A stretch of 23,308 bases of DNA, taken from a virus. Below are positions 1 to 6,862 of this stretch, piece after piece. The position numbers were made by a program, and so were the translations under genes. The notes below the pieces were generated by a model, which worked only from the letters and a program-made list of their open reading frames with translations, ran no database searches and had not been told where the DNA came from. The stretch covers positions 1-23,308 of the IMG/VR virus record IMGVR_UViG_3300035698_002267. One strand, written 5' to 3'. Numbering within the stretch: the first letter of the stretch is position 1; every line of letters starts with the position of its first letter.

Positions 1-62
1 TAGGAAACGTTAAAGTAAAAGGAGATCTATTAGTAAATGGGTCTCTTTTGATGTTTGAATAA
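1..62 (+). CDS. C-terminal end of a fibre-like protein (partial)
   Basis: An open frame enters from the left edge (codons from base 3) and ends at TAA 60-62. It reads GNVKVKGDLLVNGSLLMFE. The pattern of alternating Val with Gly-Asp/Asn-Gly turns (VKVKGDLLVNG) is typical of beta-solenoid phage fibre repeats, and it resembles the start of the last gene of this window (TTVYGELQVNED). In P22-like phages the fibre end of the late operon often precedes the small terminase when the genome is read as a circle, which fits this position. Only 19 codons are visible, so the assignment rests on motif style and context. It could also be the tail of any beta-rich structural protein. Confidence 0.5.
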   Translation, partial: GNVKVKGDLLVNGSLLMFE

Positions 63-123
63 AACTTGAAATAAGAATAATTATTATTTGACTTATCCTA
101 AAAATTATATATATAATAAACAT

Positions 124-645
124 ATGGAAAATACAATTCACAAAAACAGTAAATATGATGATAAGTATATTAAATTAATTGATGATTACTTATTAGAAAT
201 AGATCTTAAGAATAAAGATCCAAATGAACCAATAACACTTCCTTCAGTTAATTCACTGTCGTTGATCTTTGGTTTGTCTCCGTCTACTTTGTATCTTTGG
301 GGTAGAATGGTAAATGAGAATGGTTCGTTGAAATATCCAATCTTCTCATCGACTTTAAATAAAGTGAAACAAAAACAATTAGAATTACTAATTAATAATG
401 GGTTGAGTGGAAGATATAATAGTGTAATCGCCAAGTTGATATTGTCATCGAATTATGGTTTTAGTGATAAGAGTGAAGTAAAGACCAATCATGTTATTGA
501 CATGTTTACTAAAGGTCATAAAGAACTAGAATCGAATAAGGTCAACGTTGTTGAAATAAACGACGAATCATTAGAAAGTAACAATAATAAAGAAATCAAA
601 TCAACCAATACAACAGACGATAACGTTAATGAGTCACTCCTATAA
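124..645 (+). CDS. Terminase small subunit, P22 gp3-like
   Basis: A 173-residue protein that should recognise the packaging site and hand phage DNA to the large terminase. An N-terminal helical stretch is followed at residues 39-61 by LPS...LSLIFGLSPSTLYLWGR, a helix-turn-helix-like DNA-binding segment. Residues 88-116 (LLINNGLSGRYNS, then IAKLILSSNYGFSDK) carry the signature of the gp3-type packaging family. The C-terminal 40 residues are polar, Asn/Glu-rich and probably disordered. The frame also opens at a TTG at 88, but the ATG at 124 follows an A-rich leader (ATAATAAACAT) and is preferred. The next firm gene is the large terminase, as expected. The DNA is much more AT-rich than the genes that follow: bases 121-180 hold 11 G/C in 60, against 28 in 60 at 1081-1140. 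Confidence 0.85.
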   Translation: MENTIHKNSKYDDKYIKLIDDYLLEIDLKNKDPNEPITLPSVNSLSLIFGLSPSTLYLWGRMVNENGSLKYPIFSSTLNKVKQKQLELLINNGLSGRYNSVIAKLILSSNYGFSDKSEVKTNHVIDMFTKGHKELESNKVNVVEINDESLESNNNKEIKSTNTTDDNVNESLL

Positions 646-653
646 CCTTTAAC

Positions 654-860
654 ATGAATAACGAATCAGTCACGCATAAGTCTAATACCCTATCGACGAG
701 TATCATCACCGTTGTTGTTATTTGTGTAGAGGTTTTAGTACGTTACTGGATTTATCTGAGAGAGATGGTAAAGGACTATTTGTTTGTTTTTGTTTTCGAG
801 TCCCACCCCATAGGGGAGGGTGTGATGGCAAGTGGCACCCAGTATAAAAACCCCATATAA
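654..860 (+). CDS. Doubtful small membrane protein
   Basis: A 68-codon frame opens with ATG after the leader ATAACCTTTAAC, which resembles the C-rich leaders of firm genes in this window. Residues 15-35 (STSIITVVVICVEVLVRYW and onward) would make one transmembrane helix, followed by a positive residue and a second hydrophobic patch (DYLFVFVF). I recognise no family. Against it: the frame runs through a G/C-rich hairpin at 802-820, and its stop falls just before a C10 tract, so it may be noncoding leader read by chance. If real, a single-helix membrane protein here could be a lysis or exclusion factor, but nothing in the sequence decides this. Confidence 0.3.
   Translation: MNNESVTHKSNTLSTSIITVVVICVEVLVRYWIYLREMVKDYLFVFVFESHPIGEGVMASGTQYKNPI
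802..820 (+). other. Hairpin in the gap before the large terminase
   Basis: CCCACCCC, the 3-nt loop ATA, then GGGGAGGG form a 4-bp plus 3-bp stem with one A/A mismatch. A competing stem pairs GGGTG (818-822) with CACCC (836-840). No T-run follows directly, so this does not look like a simple intrinsic terminator. It may be a structured leader of the terminase mRNA or part of a DNA site. Confidence 0.4.
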
Positions 861-867
861 ATTAAGG

Positions 868-877
868 CCCCCCCCCC
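868..877 (+). repeat. C10 homopolymer tract
   Basis: Ten consecutive C residues (after GG at 866-867), followed by a T7 run at 886-892, lie 43 nt upstream of the large terminase start. Such tracts vary in length by replication slippage and are also common places for sequencing error. The tract is outside any firm reading frame, so length change would alter spacing and not coding. Confidence 0.7.
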
Positions 878-920
878 AATCCATATTTTTTTAAACGGTC
901 CATTACCCTAATACAAATAA

Positions 921-2441
921 ATGACAACGATCAAACAAGCTGCGGAGTTCATAGGGAAATGCAAAAACCCCTTTTTTTTCATAGAGACTATGTGGGGATT
1001 AGAACCCCAACCATGTTATTCACAGTACCAGGAGTTACTAGAAGCCAGTGAACCGGAGGATTGGCAAGCTGAGTGGTTTGGCAAGAAGATGGAGGACGGA
1101 CAATGGAAATGGAAAGATTTCCGCTTAGGCAAGCACATCACGTGGCAACAGTGCGCGATCTTAGAGGGAATAAGGCGTGGAGTTGATGATTACGGTCACC
1201 AGACTAATAAAATCGCAGTAAAAACGGGGAACGGTATAGGGAAATCATGTTTAGCCGGATGGTTAATCCCGTGGTTCTTATTCGCGTTTCCAGACTCAGT
1301 AGTTCCGTGTACGGCACCTACAGCGTCACAATTAAACGATGTGTTATGGAAAGAGACAGCTAGTTGGATCCATAGGATGCCTGATATCTATAAGAGCTTA
1401 TATGACATCACAGCAGGGTATATACGAATGGTTCCTGAGCCAACAGCATGGTATGCACGAGCAAGAACGTCTAGGAAAGAGAATCCCGAAGCATTTTCCG
1501 GGATCCATGCACCACATGTAATGGCGGTAGCAGATGAGGCGTCGGGAGTACCGGACGTGATTTTCGAGTACGGTAAGGGTATTGCGACAAGTCCGTTCTG
1601 GTTATTCTTAATGTTTTCCAACCCAACGAGATTGGTAGGGCATTTCAAGAAATCTTTTAACGAGGGAACAGATTGGCGGAATTATACATTTGATTCAAGA
1701 CAGAGTCCGGTAGTGGACTGGAAATTCGTTATAGAGAAAACAGAGGACAGTGGTTTTGATTCCGATGATTTCCGGGTATTCGTAAAAGGAGAGTTCCCCA
1801 GTGCTGATTCAATGGACGATCAAGGGTATGTACCACTATTCAATCCTGTGGAACTGGAATCCGCACAGATCGGTGATGGGGATATCAAATACACAGCAAT
1901 GGGGGTTGATCCAGCCGGAGAAGGTGTGGATAAGTCTGCTTTCGTTGCGAGAAGCGCACATGTTGCGAAAATATTAGCAGAAGAGACTAAATCTACGCCT
2001 AAATCAGTGGCTGCGAGAGCTATTACGTTTTTAGCACATTTTAGGATAGAAGCAGGGAATGTGGTCGTGGATAATTTCGGAGAAGGGGCTAATGTCGCTG
2101 TAGAAATGGCGAAAGCGCGACAAAATGCGTATCCTTTAAATGTAGGAAAAGCTAGTCAGGATTCGAAGTATTTGAATATAAGAGCAGAGCTCTGTTGGAA
2201 GATGAGACAGTGGCTCAGGAGCGGTGGTCAATTGGTCCGAGATAAAAGATGGAATGAGCTGCTGAATATACGGTATAGGTATAACGAGTCAGGGAAGCTC
2301 CAGATTATGTCGAAGGAGAAAATGCGCCGGGAAGGGATACCATCACCTAACTGTTTCGATGCGTTCATGTTAACCTTTGCTGTAGATGAAAGCGTTAATT
2401 TAGACCCATTACCTACCGTGGATCCAGGAGACATTTGGTGA
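921..2441 (+). CDS. Terminase large subunit (packaging ATPase and nuclease)
   Basis: A 506-residue motor protein that cuts concatemeric phage DNA and pumps it through the portal. The N-terminal ATPase half shows Walker A KTGNGIGKS at residues 101-109, Walker B MAVADE at 201-206 and the coupling motif SNPT at 233-236. The C-terminal RNase H-like nuclease half shows the three expected acidic positions: D330 in GVDPAGEG, D384 in VVVDNFGEGA and D480 in NCFDAFMLTF. Length and motif order are normal for the family and no key residue is missing. The ATG at 921 follows an A-rich leader (TTACCCTAATACAAATAA) without a Shine-Dalgarno site. Early codons contain a C4T8 run (near 967-980) encoding Pro-Phe-Phe-Phe; the frame stays open through it. 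Confidence 0.95.
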   Translation: MTTIKQAAEFIGKCKNPFFFIETMWGLEPQPCYSQYQELLEASEPEDWQAEWFGKKMEDGQWKWKDFRLGKHITWQQCAILEGIRRGVDDYGHQTNKIAVKTGNGIGKSCLAGWLIPWFLFAFPDSVVPCTAPTASQLNDVLWKETASWIHRMPDIYKSLYDITAGYIRMVPEPTAWYARARTSRKENPEAFSGIHAPHVMAVADEASGVPDVIFEYGKGIATSPFWLFLMFSNPTRLVGHFKKSFNEGTDWRNYTFDSRQSPVVDWKFVIEKTEDSGFDSDDFRVFVKGEFPSADSMDDQGYVPLFNPVELESAQIGDGDIKYTAMGVDPAGEGVDKSAFVARSAHVAKILAEETKSTPKSVAARAITFLAHFRIEAGNVVVDNFGEGANVAVEMAKARQNAYPLNVGKASQDSKYLNIRAELCWKMRQWLRSGGQLVRDKRWNELLNIRYRYNESGKLQIMSKEKMRREGIPSPNCFDAFMLTFAVDESVNLDPLPTVDPGDIW

Positions 2442-2508
2442 AATAGGGTTTCCTTGTTGATAAAAAAAGATATATACTGTAAATGCAATTACGCAAACTT
2501 TTTCGATT

Positions 2509-4395
2509 ATGGCTAAACTATCAGATAAACAGCGCGCGAAAAATGTCGGGCTGAGTGAAAAGCAATATAAGAAACTAACGGACCAGGTAAAGAACGAGGT
2601 TACTACCTCGGCAGCTTTTATGTCACCTCAATGGACTCGTGATAATAAACGTATTAAGTTATTCAATAACCAGAAGAAAAAGTCTACCGCAGTAAGCGAC
2701 CCTATGTTGTTTACTCATTTTCAGACCGTTCTGGCTGCTTTGTATGAAGATAAATTGAAGGTTAATTTCTCTCCTCGCACGAGAGGTGATATAGCAAGAT
2801 CAGAAAACCTCAATCCTTTATACGAATTCGACGCAGTTGATATGGATAAGGCAAATATTGATTACAAATTAGACTGGAACGCGCTCTTCTTCGGCCGTTC
2901 TTTGTGTATTATGCAACAATGGGATTCAGAAAAACTTATCCCACGACCAGAAGTAGTTAATATGCTTGTTTGGCATAGAGACCCTAACGCGACAAGTGTG
3001 AATGGGGACTCAGACGGACGCGGGGCCATGCGGTTTGGCGGACGACCCATCTCAAAAACACTAAGCGATTTTGAAAAAGATACGAATTATAAAAACATAG
3101 GAGAACTTTCCGACTCAACCGACGCTATCTTGAAAGAAGCGCAGTATCAAGTGGATAATGCACAAGGATATGATAGCTTGGGAGATGTAGAAGGAGAGAA
3201 TAAGAATTATACGATTATGGAATGGTGGACTAAGTTCAGCATGAAGGATGAAAACGGTAAAGGTGTACAGAAACGCGTATTGGTGGGATACCAGAACGGG
3301 TTGATTGTTCGGTTAACCGTGTTAAAAGACCAAAAGGAATGGGCAATCATTGATAGAACGATCTATCCAGACTCCCTTTCTTGGGACGGAGTGAGTATTG
3401 CAGACCTTGTTGAAGACAAACAACGTGCCAATGCAAGAATATTGAATGCAACGTTGTTCAACGTAGACTCAAATACATATAGTATGGGATTCTATGATGC
3501 CACAAAGGTTACTAAAGCCTCACACCTAAACTTTGGCCACAACAAGCGAATACCTATTAATGGTCCTGTCGGAGACGTATATCAGCCAATGAAGAATGCC
3601 CAAATCGGACAAGAGGTGGGCTTCCTAATGGATAAACTTCGCGATTTAGCGCAACGTGCCACAGGAGCCACAGAGATACAACAGGGTGCTATGAGTAGCG
3701 CTAGACGAACAGCCACTGAAGTGGCTACAGTATCAGAGGGGGCGGATACACGATTTAGCTTATCGGCTAAGATCTTCGGATGGAGTGAGAAAGCCTTCGC
3801 TAGATATTGGTATAAGATGTACAAACTACATTACACCAAGGCAATAGATGAGAAGATAATGCGTGTTAACGGGCTTACAGGGTTTACCTGGAGACCACTT
3901 AAACGAGAAGACATCATAGGAGACGCAGATCCAGATGTAATGGTTGAGAGCAAGATAGTAAGCGAGGCAAGGCGGCTTAGGAAGCTTCAGAACTTCACAA
4001 ATGCTTATCCTATCCTCTCACAGGACCCAAACATCAATACCGAGTACTTAACGCGCGAATGGGCGCGGTTGAATGACTATTCCAGCATGGATATGATGCA
4101 ATTGTTCCGGGACAACCCCGATCGAATGATGGCGCGTGCAGAAAATGAAGCATGGATAGATAACAAAACATTCCCTGATCTAAAACCAGAGGATGACGAC
4201 TGGACACATATAGATGAGCATCAAAAAGAAGAAGGATTAGAGAAACACATAAAGGAACACATGAAATCGGTCATGGTTAAAGCCAAGAACCCTAATGTAC
4301 AAGAAGAAGCAGCAGCGCAGGCGCCAATGGCACCACCTGCGGTACCAATCGGAGATCAAAACTTTGATACTCCACAAACCCTTCAAGTAGCATGA
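2509..4395 (+). CDS. Portal protein, P22-like
   Basis: A 628-residue protein expected to form the dodecameric ring at one capsid vertex through which DNA enters and leaves. It begins 68 nt after the large terminase and is followed by capsid genes, the classic place for portal. It has an alpha/beta body, and around residues 398-420 the segment RRTATEVATVSEGADTRFS, the conserved helix seen in long podovirus portals (a TATEV-type motif before the wing/stem). The last 60 residues are Glu/Lys then Ala/Pro-rich (EEAAAQAPMAPPAVP) and probably flexible. The length suits the long P22-type portals more than the shorter HK97 type. The call rests on motif, length and context. Confidence 0.85.
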   Translation: MAKLSDKQRAKNVGLSEKQYKKLTDQVKNEVTTSAAFMSPQWTRDNKRIKLFNNQKKKSTAVSDPMLFTHFQTVLAALYEDKLKVNFSPRTRGDIARSENLNPLYEFDAVDMDKANIDYKLDWNALFFGRSLCIMQQWDSEKLIPRPEVVNMLVWHRDPNATSVNGDSDGRGAMRFGGRPISKTLSDFEKDTNYKNIGELSDSTDAILKEAQYQVDNAQGYDSLGDVEGENKNYTIMEWWTKFSMKDENGKGVQKRVLVGYQNGLIVRLTVLKDQKEWAIIDRTIYPDSLSWDGVSIADLVEDKQRANARILNATLFNVDSNTYSMGFYDATKVTKASHLNFGHNKRIPINGPVGDVYQPMKNAQIGQEVGFLMDKLRDLAQRATGATEIQQGAMSSARRTATEVATVSEGADTRFSLSAKIFGWSEKAFARYWYKMYKLHYTKAIDEKIMRVNGLTGFTWRPLKREDIIGDADPDVMVESKIVSEARRLRKLQNFTNAYPILSQDPNINTEYLTREWARLNDYSSMDMMQLFRDNPDRMMARAENEAWIDNKTFPDLKPEDDDWTHIDEHQKEEGLEKHIKEHMKSVMVKAKNPNVQEEAAAQAPMAPPAVPIGDQNFDTPQTLQVA

Positions 4396-4694
4396 TACCA
4401 ATTCCACAGGTCACGGAAGAACAAAAAGCTGAAATCAAGGAAGTGAAAACTATGCCTGGGTGGAAGCACATAATGGAACCCATAGTCATAGCAATAGACT
4501 TAAAAGAGAAGGCTTTGGTTAATTGGGTATTTGAGCGGGATACAGACGACCAGATAACAAGGCGGTCTGTAGGTAGATACGAAAAAACACAAATAGAGCT
4601 CGTGCTATTAAAAGAGTTTCGGGCTTTTATACAAGAGGGAGGAGTGATATTCGAAGAGGAAGACATGGAAGTATTCGAGGACACATCTAAATAG
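4392..4694 (+). CDS. Small acidic protein between portal and scaffold, unknown function
   Basis: A 100-residue protein whose ATG overlaps the portal stop by four bases (ATGA), so it is probably translated by coupling to portal. The centre (MPGWKHIMEPIVIAIDLKEK, then LVNWVFERDTDDQITRR) looks like a compact alpha/beta fold. The C-terminus is strongly acidic (FEEEDMEVFEDTSK). No family is recognised. Small genes in this slot of phage genomes often assist head assembly, but nothing here shows a mechanism. Confidence 0.75.
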   Translation: MIPIPQVTEEQKAEIKEVKTMPGWKHIMEPIVIAIDLKEKALVNWVFERDTDDQITRRSVGRYEKTQIELVLLKEFRAFIQEGGVIFEEEDMEVFEDTSK

Positions 4695-4799
4695 ATCTTT
4701 TACATATCGTGCCGAACTGAAGGCTTTACCCAGTCTCTATAGTACCTTTTCGTGATTGTAGGTGTTGTAGGAACTGGATTAAGCTTTCATGCTTATTTC

Positions 4800-4826
4800 C
4801 AATCTTTTAAAGTAGAAAAAAGATTG
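4800..4826 (+). other. Perfect 9-bp inverted repeat upstream of scaffold
   Basis: CAATCTTTT (4800-4808) and AAAAGATTG (4818-4826) are exact reverse complements separated by a 9-nt loop. It sits in the 172-nt gap between the small protein and the scaffold gene, just before a second hairpin. It could be an RNA stability or processing element of the capsid mRNA, or a protein-binding palindrome. Confidence 0.5.
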
Positions 4827-4828
4827 CG

Positions 4829-4854
4829 CAGGGGTCGCTCCCTGGATATTTTTT
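4829..4854 (+). terminator. Terminator-like hairpin before the scaffold/capsid genes
   Basis: CAGGG (4829-4833) pairs with CCCTG (4840-4844) across a 6-nt loop, then GATA and a T6 run (4849-4854). The stem is short, so termination would be partial at best. Because the scaffold gene begins 13 nt after the T-run, read-through or a downstream promoter must serve the capsid block. A role as a 5' stabilising hairpin for the capsid mRNA is an equal alternative. Confidence 0.4.
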
Positions 4855-4866
4855 AACCCATACAAA

Positions 4867-5415
4867 ATGGATACATCAAAAACAGCAGACAAAACTACTG
4901 GCGAAGCCTCAACACCAGAGGAAATAGCCGCTCAAGAAGCAGAGCAAAAAAATCAAAATCAGGAAGAAGCCTTTAAACGCATCACTGAAGAGAATAAAAA
5001 ACTCAAGGAGGATGCAAAGGCAAAGAAAGAAGGAAAATCTTCGACGGAAGAGAAACCTAAAACTGAGACGCCTGATGTCCGCGAATTAATTCGAGAGGAA
5101 TTAACCGCAAAGACTGAAATGGAGACCAAGGTGGGCGAAGCTCTAACAAAGTACCCTGAACTCAAAGAGCATGAGTCGAAAATCCGGGAGTATCTCAACG
5201 ATGATAGTAGGAAAAATATTCCTATTGACGAAGTCGTGGCGGGTGCAGTCGGGATGGAGAAATTATTGCAGATGGGTGCAGCGATGGGAGCAGAGCGAAC
5301 CAGGGCCACTGTAGAAAGTAGCGCAGGTGGTGATGGCGCAAAAGTTACAACTCAAACAGAAGAGGAGAAAACTGAAGCACAGCACATGGAATCTCTTCCC
5401 GATGAGTTTAAATAA
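4867..5415 (+). CDS. Scaffolding protein (putative)
   Basis: A 182-residue, highly charged protein, probably the internal scaffold that shapes the procapsid and then leaves. It is Glu/Lys-rich and predicted largely helical, with coiled-coil character at residues 15-55 (EEIAAQEAEQKNQ, then EEAFKRITEENKKLKE). A second helical block (VRELIREELTAKTEMETKVG) precedes a Gly-rich patch and a charged C-terminus ending LPDEFK. Low-complexity charged composition and position directly before the capsid genes are how scaffolds are usually recognised, since their sequences diverge fast. The start follows TTTTTTAACCCATACAAA, a C-rich leader shared with its neighbours. No protease is visible in this window. 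Confidence 0.7.
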   Translation: MDTSKTADKTTGEASTPEEIAAQEAEQKNQNQEEAFKRITEENKKLKEDAKAKKEGKSSTEEKPKTETPDVRELIREELTAKTEMETKVGEALTKYPELKEHESKIREYLNDDSRKNIPIDEVVAGAVGMEKLLQMGAAMGAERTRATVESSAGGDGAKVTTQTEEEKTEAQHMESLPDEFK

Positions 5416-5430
5416 TTTAACCCCATAAAA

Positions 5431-5835
5431 ATGGCAGCAGATTTTAAAGCTATTTCGGAGTTCACAACAATACAAGCAACTATTGCATCAGCAACTGTTG
5501 TTGAAGCGGGAGACCTTGTCGAATTAGACACAGGACTTATCGTGAAAGCAACAGCCACTGGTACACAGCTTGCATTCGCCCCCCAAGGATCAGCAGATGG
5601 TGAGACTATCATCGAGATCACAAAAGGGCACGTTGAACTACTTGGAACAACAGACGCGGACTTCGCGGTTACTGATAAGATGCTTGATTGCGATCTTGTC
5701 GGTACAACCACGCAGCTCATAGACATTGGAACATCTTCAACAAATGTTTTAATGGTCGCAGCAGACACAGAAGCAGGTACTGTAGGCTCAAAACTTAACG
5801 TTAAAGTCTTCATCAACAAACCAATCACTTTCTAA
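5431..5835 (+). CDS. Capsid decoration-type protein (putative)
   Basis: A 134-residue beta-rich protein 15 nt after the scaffold and 12 nt before the capsid gene. The stretch VEAGDLVELDTGLIVKATAT resembles the small beta-barrel of head-stabilising or decoration proteins of the gpD/DUF2190 type, in which a Gly-Asp-Leu-Val turn is followed by repeated short strands. Ala, Thr and Val dominate and there is no cysteine-rich or catalytic motif. In many phages such a protein sits beside the capsid gene and binds the expanded shell. The leader TTTAACCCCATAAAA is the clearest copy of the C-rich start motif. The family assignment is by style and position only. Confidence 0.6.
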   Translation: MAADFKAISEFTTIQATIASATVVEAGDLVELDTGLIVKATATGTQLAFAPQGSADGETIIEITKGHVELLGTTDADFAVTDKMLDCDLVGTTTQLIDIGTSSTNVLMVAADTEAGTVGSKLNVKVFINKPITF

Positions 5836-5847
5836 CCCCTTAATACA

Positions 5848-6780
5848 ATGGCTACAGCAGACTTTGTTCAACAGACACAAAAAGGGCTTAAGAAATCCTT
5901 TGATAACGGTGCCAAAAACGCACTTGATAAATGGATCAATCTTCCGATCTTTAATGTACAAAACAATGACGAGTGGGCATCAATCTTTACTTCTACTGAA
6001 GCATTCAGTGGAACAAAAAAATTGACTGAACACGAAACACCGCCACTAAACTCTCTAGGAGATGGTTACTCAATGACTATTGAAAAAGAGCGTTTCGGTA
6101 ACGGATACGAAATCACAGAAGACGATCAACAGAAAATGGGCGACGGATCTACTAAAGTTAGCGCGTACTTAACACGACAACGAAACCGATGTCTACGAGA
6201 CACTAAGAGCTACTTTGTAACAGAGATCCACAAATTCTTGAACTACGCATTTGCTACAACTTATTTTGCAGCACCGGATGACGCAGCTCTTTGTGCTGAT
6301 ACTCACACATGGAAAACAGGAGAGACATTCGACAACTATATGACATCAGCTTTTAGCATGACAGCAGTTGACGAGGCTCTTGAGCAAGGATCACAGATCG
6401 CAGACGCAGTTGGAGAAGAGATGCAGATTGATTACGATACAATCGTTGTACGTAAAAATACTGAAGCTCACCGAGACGCAATTCGTCTCTTTGCAGAAGG
6501 TGTTACACCGACCGCCGTTGACGATGTAAATATATATGAAGGAACAATGAAAATTGTTGCTGATCCACATATTACATACGCTAACAAAAATTACTGGTTC
6601 TTGTTTGATACCAAAATACGAGAGGAAAACCCTCTATATGTAGGTATTGGAAAATACCCAGCATTTACGTCACCCAAAATACAGGACAACGAATCAGTTC
6701 GTCAGAATGTTACTGGTTACTTCATGCAAGGTATCATAAACATGCCATGGCAAATCTTGGGTAGTCCAGGTACTACTTAA
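5848..6780 (+). CDS. Major capsid protein (HK97 fold, Mu gpT-like style)
   Basis: A 310-residue protein that should form the icosahedral shell. Position after scaffold and decoration gene, size, and composition all fit. Residues 71-93 (GDGYSMTIEKERFGNGYEI, then TEDD) match the E-loop/strand region seen in Mu gpT-type capsid proteins, and the segment VDEALEQGSQIADAVGEEM marks the long spine-helix region. The C-terminal half (IVVRKNTEAHRDAIRLF, then MKIVADPHITYANKNYWFLF) has the P-domain/A-domain pattern of a value-reading strand followed by the K/N-rich turn. No N-terminal prohead protease target is obvious. Codon use is rich in GCA, ACA and CGA, as expected for a strongly expressed gene in this genome. 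Confidence 0.85.
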   Translation: MATADFVQQTQKGLKKSFDNGAKNALDKWINLPIFNVQNNDEWASIFTSTEAFSGTKKLTEHETPPLNSLGDGYSMTIEKERFGNGYEITEDDQQKMGDGSTKVSAYLTRQRNRCLRDTKSYFVTEIHKFLNYAFATTYFAAPDDAALCADTHTWKTGETFDNYMTSAFSMTAVDEALEQGSQIADAVGEEMQIDYDTIVVRKNTEAHRDAIRLFAEGVTPTAVDDVNIYEGTMKIVADPHITYANKNYWFLFDTKIREENPLYVGIGKYPAFTSPKIQDNESVRQNVTGYFMQGIINMPWQILGSPGTT

Positions 6781-6820
6781 AAACCAATTGCATAATGTAC
6801 TGGTGAGACTCCAGGCTACT

Positions 6821-6842
6821 GGGGAGGCGTAATTCCTTCCCC
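6821..6842 (+). other. Hairpin after the major capsid gene
   Basis: GGGGAGG (6821-6827) pairs with CCTTCCCC (6835-6842) with one G/U pair. An alternative, mutually exclusive stem CCAG-GCTA-CTGG covers 6811-6822. There is no T-run after either, so this is more like an mRNA 3'-end stabiliser or processing site than a terminator. It fills most of the 82-nt gap before the beta-helix gene. Confidence 0.4.
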
Positions 6843-6862
6843 CAACTTAAAACAACTTTAAA

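Noticed and set aside
791-815. TTCGAGTCCC resembling the T-arm of a tRNA
   Set aside because: The bases before the loop (TTGTT) cannot pair with those after it (CCCAC), and no acceptor or anticodon arm is found upstream. No tRNA is supported, and an attachment site cannot be argued from this alone.
960-985. C4T8 run in the large terminase as a programmed frameshift
   Set aside because: The zero frame continues for the whole 506-residue protein with all motifs, and no useful alternative frame starts there.
4724-4743. TATAGT at 4738 as a -10 element for the capsid block
   Set aside because: The bases at the proper distance upstream (AACTGA near 4715) do not resemble a -35 element. Too weak to list as a feature.
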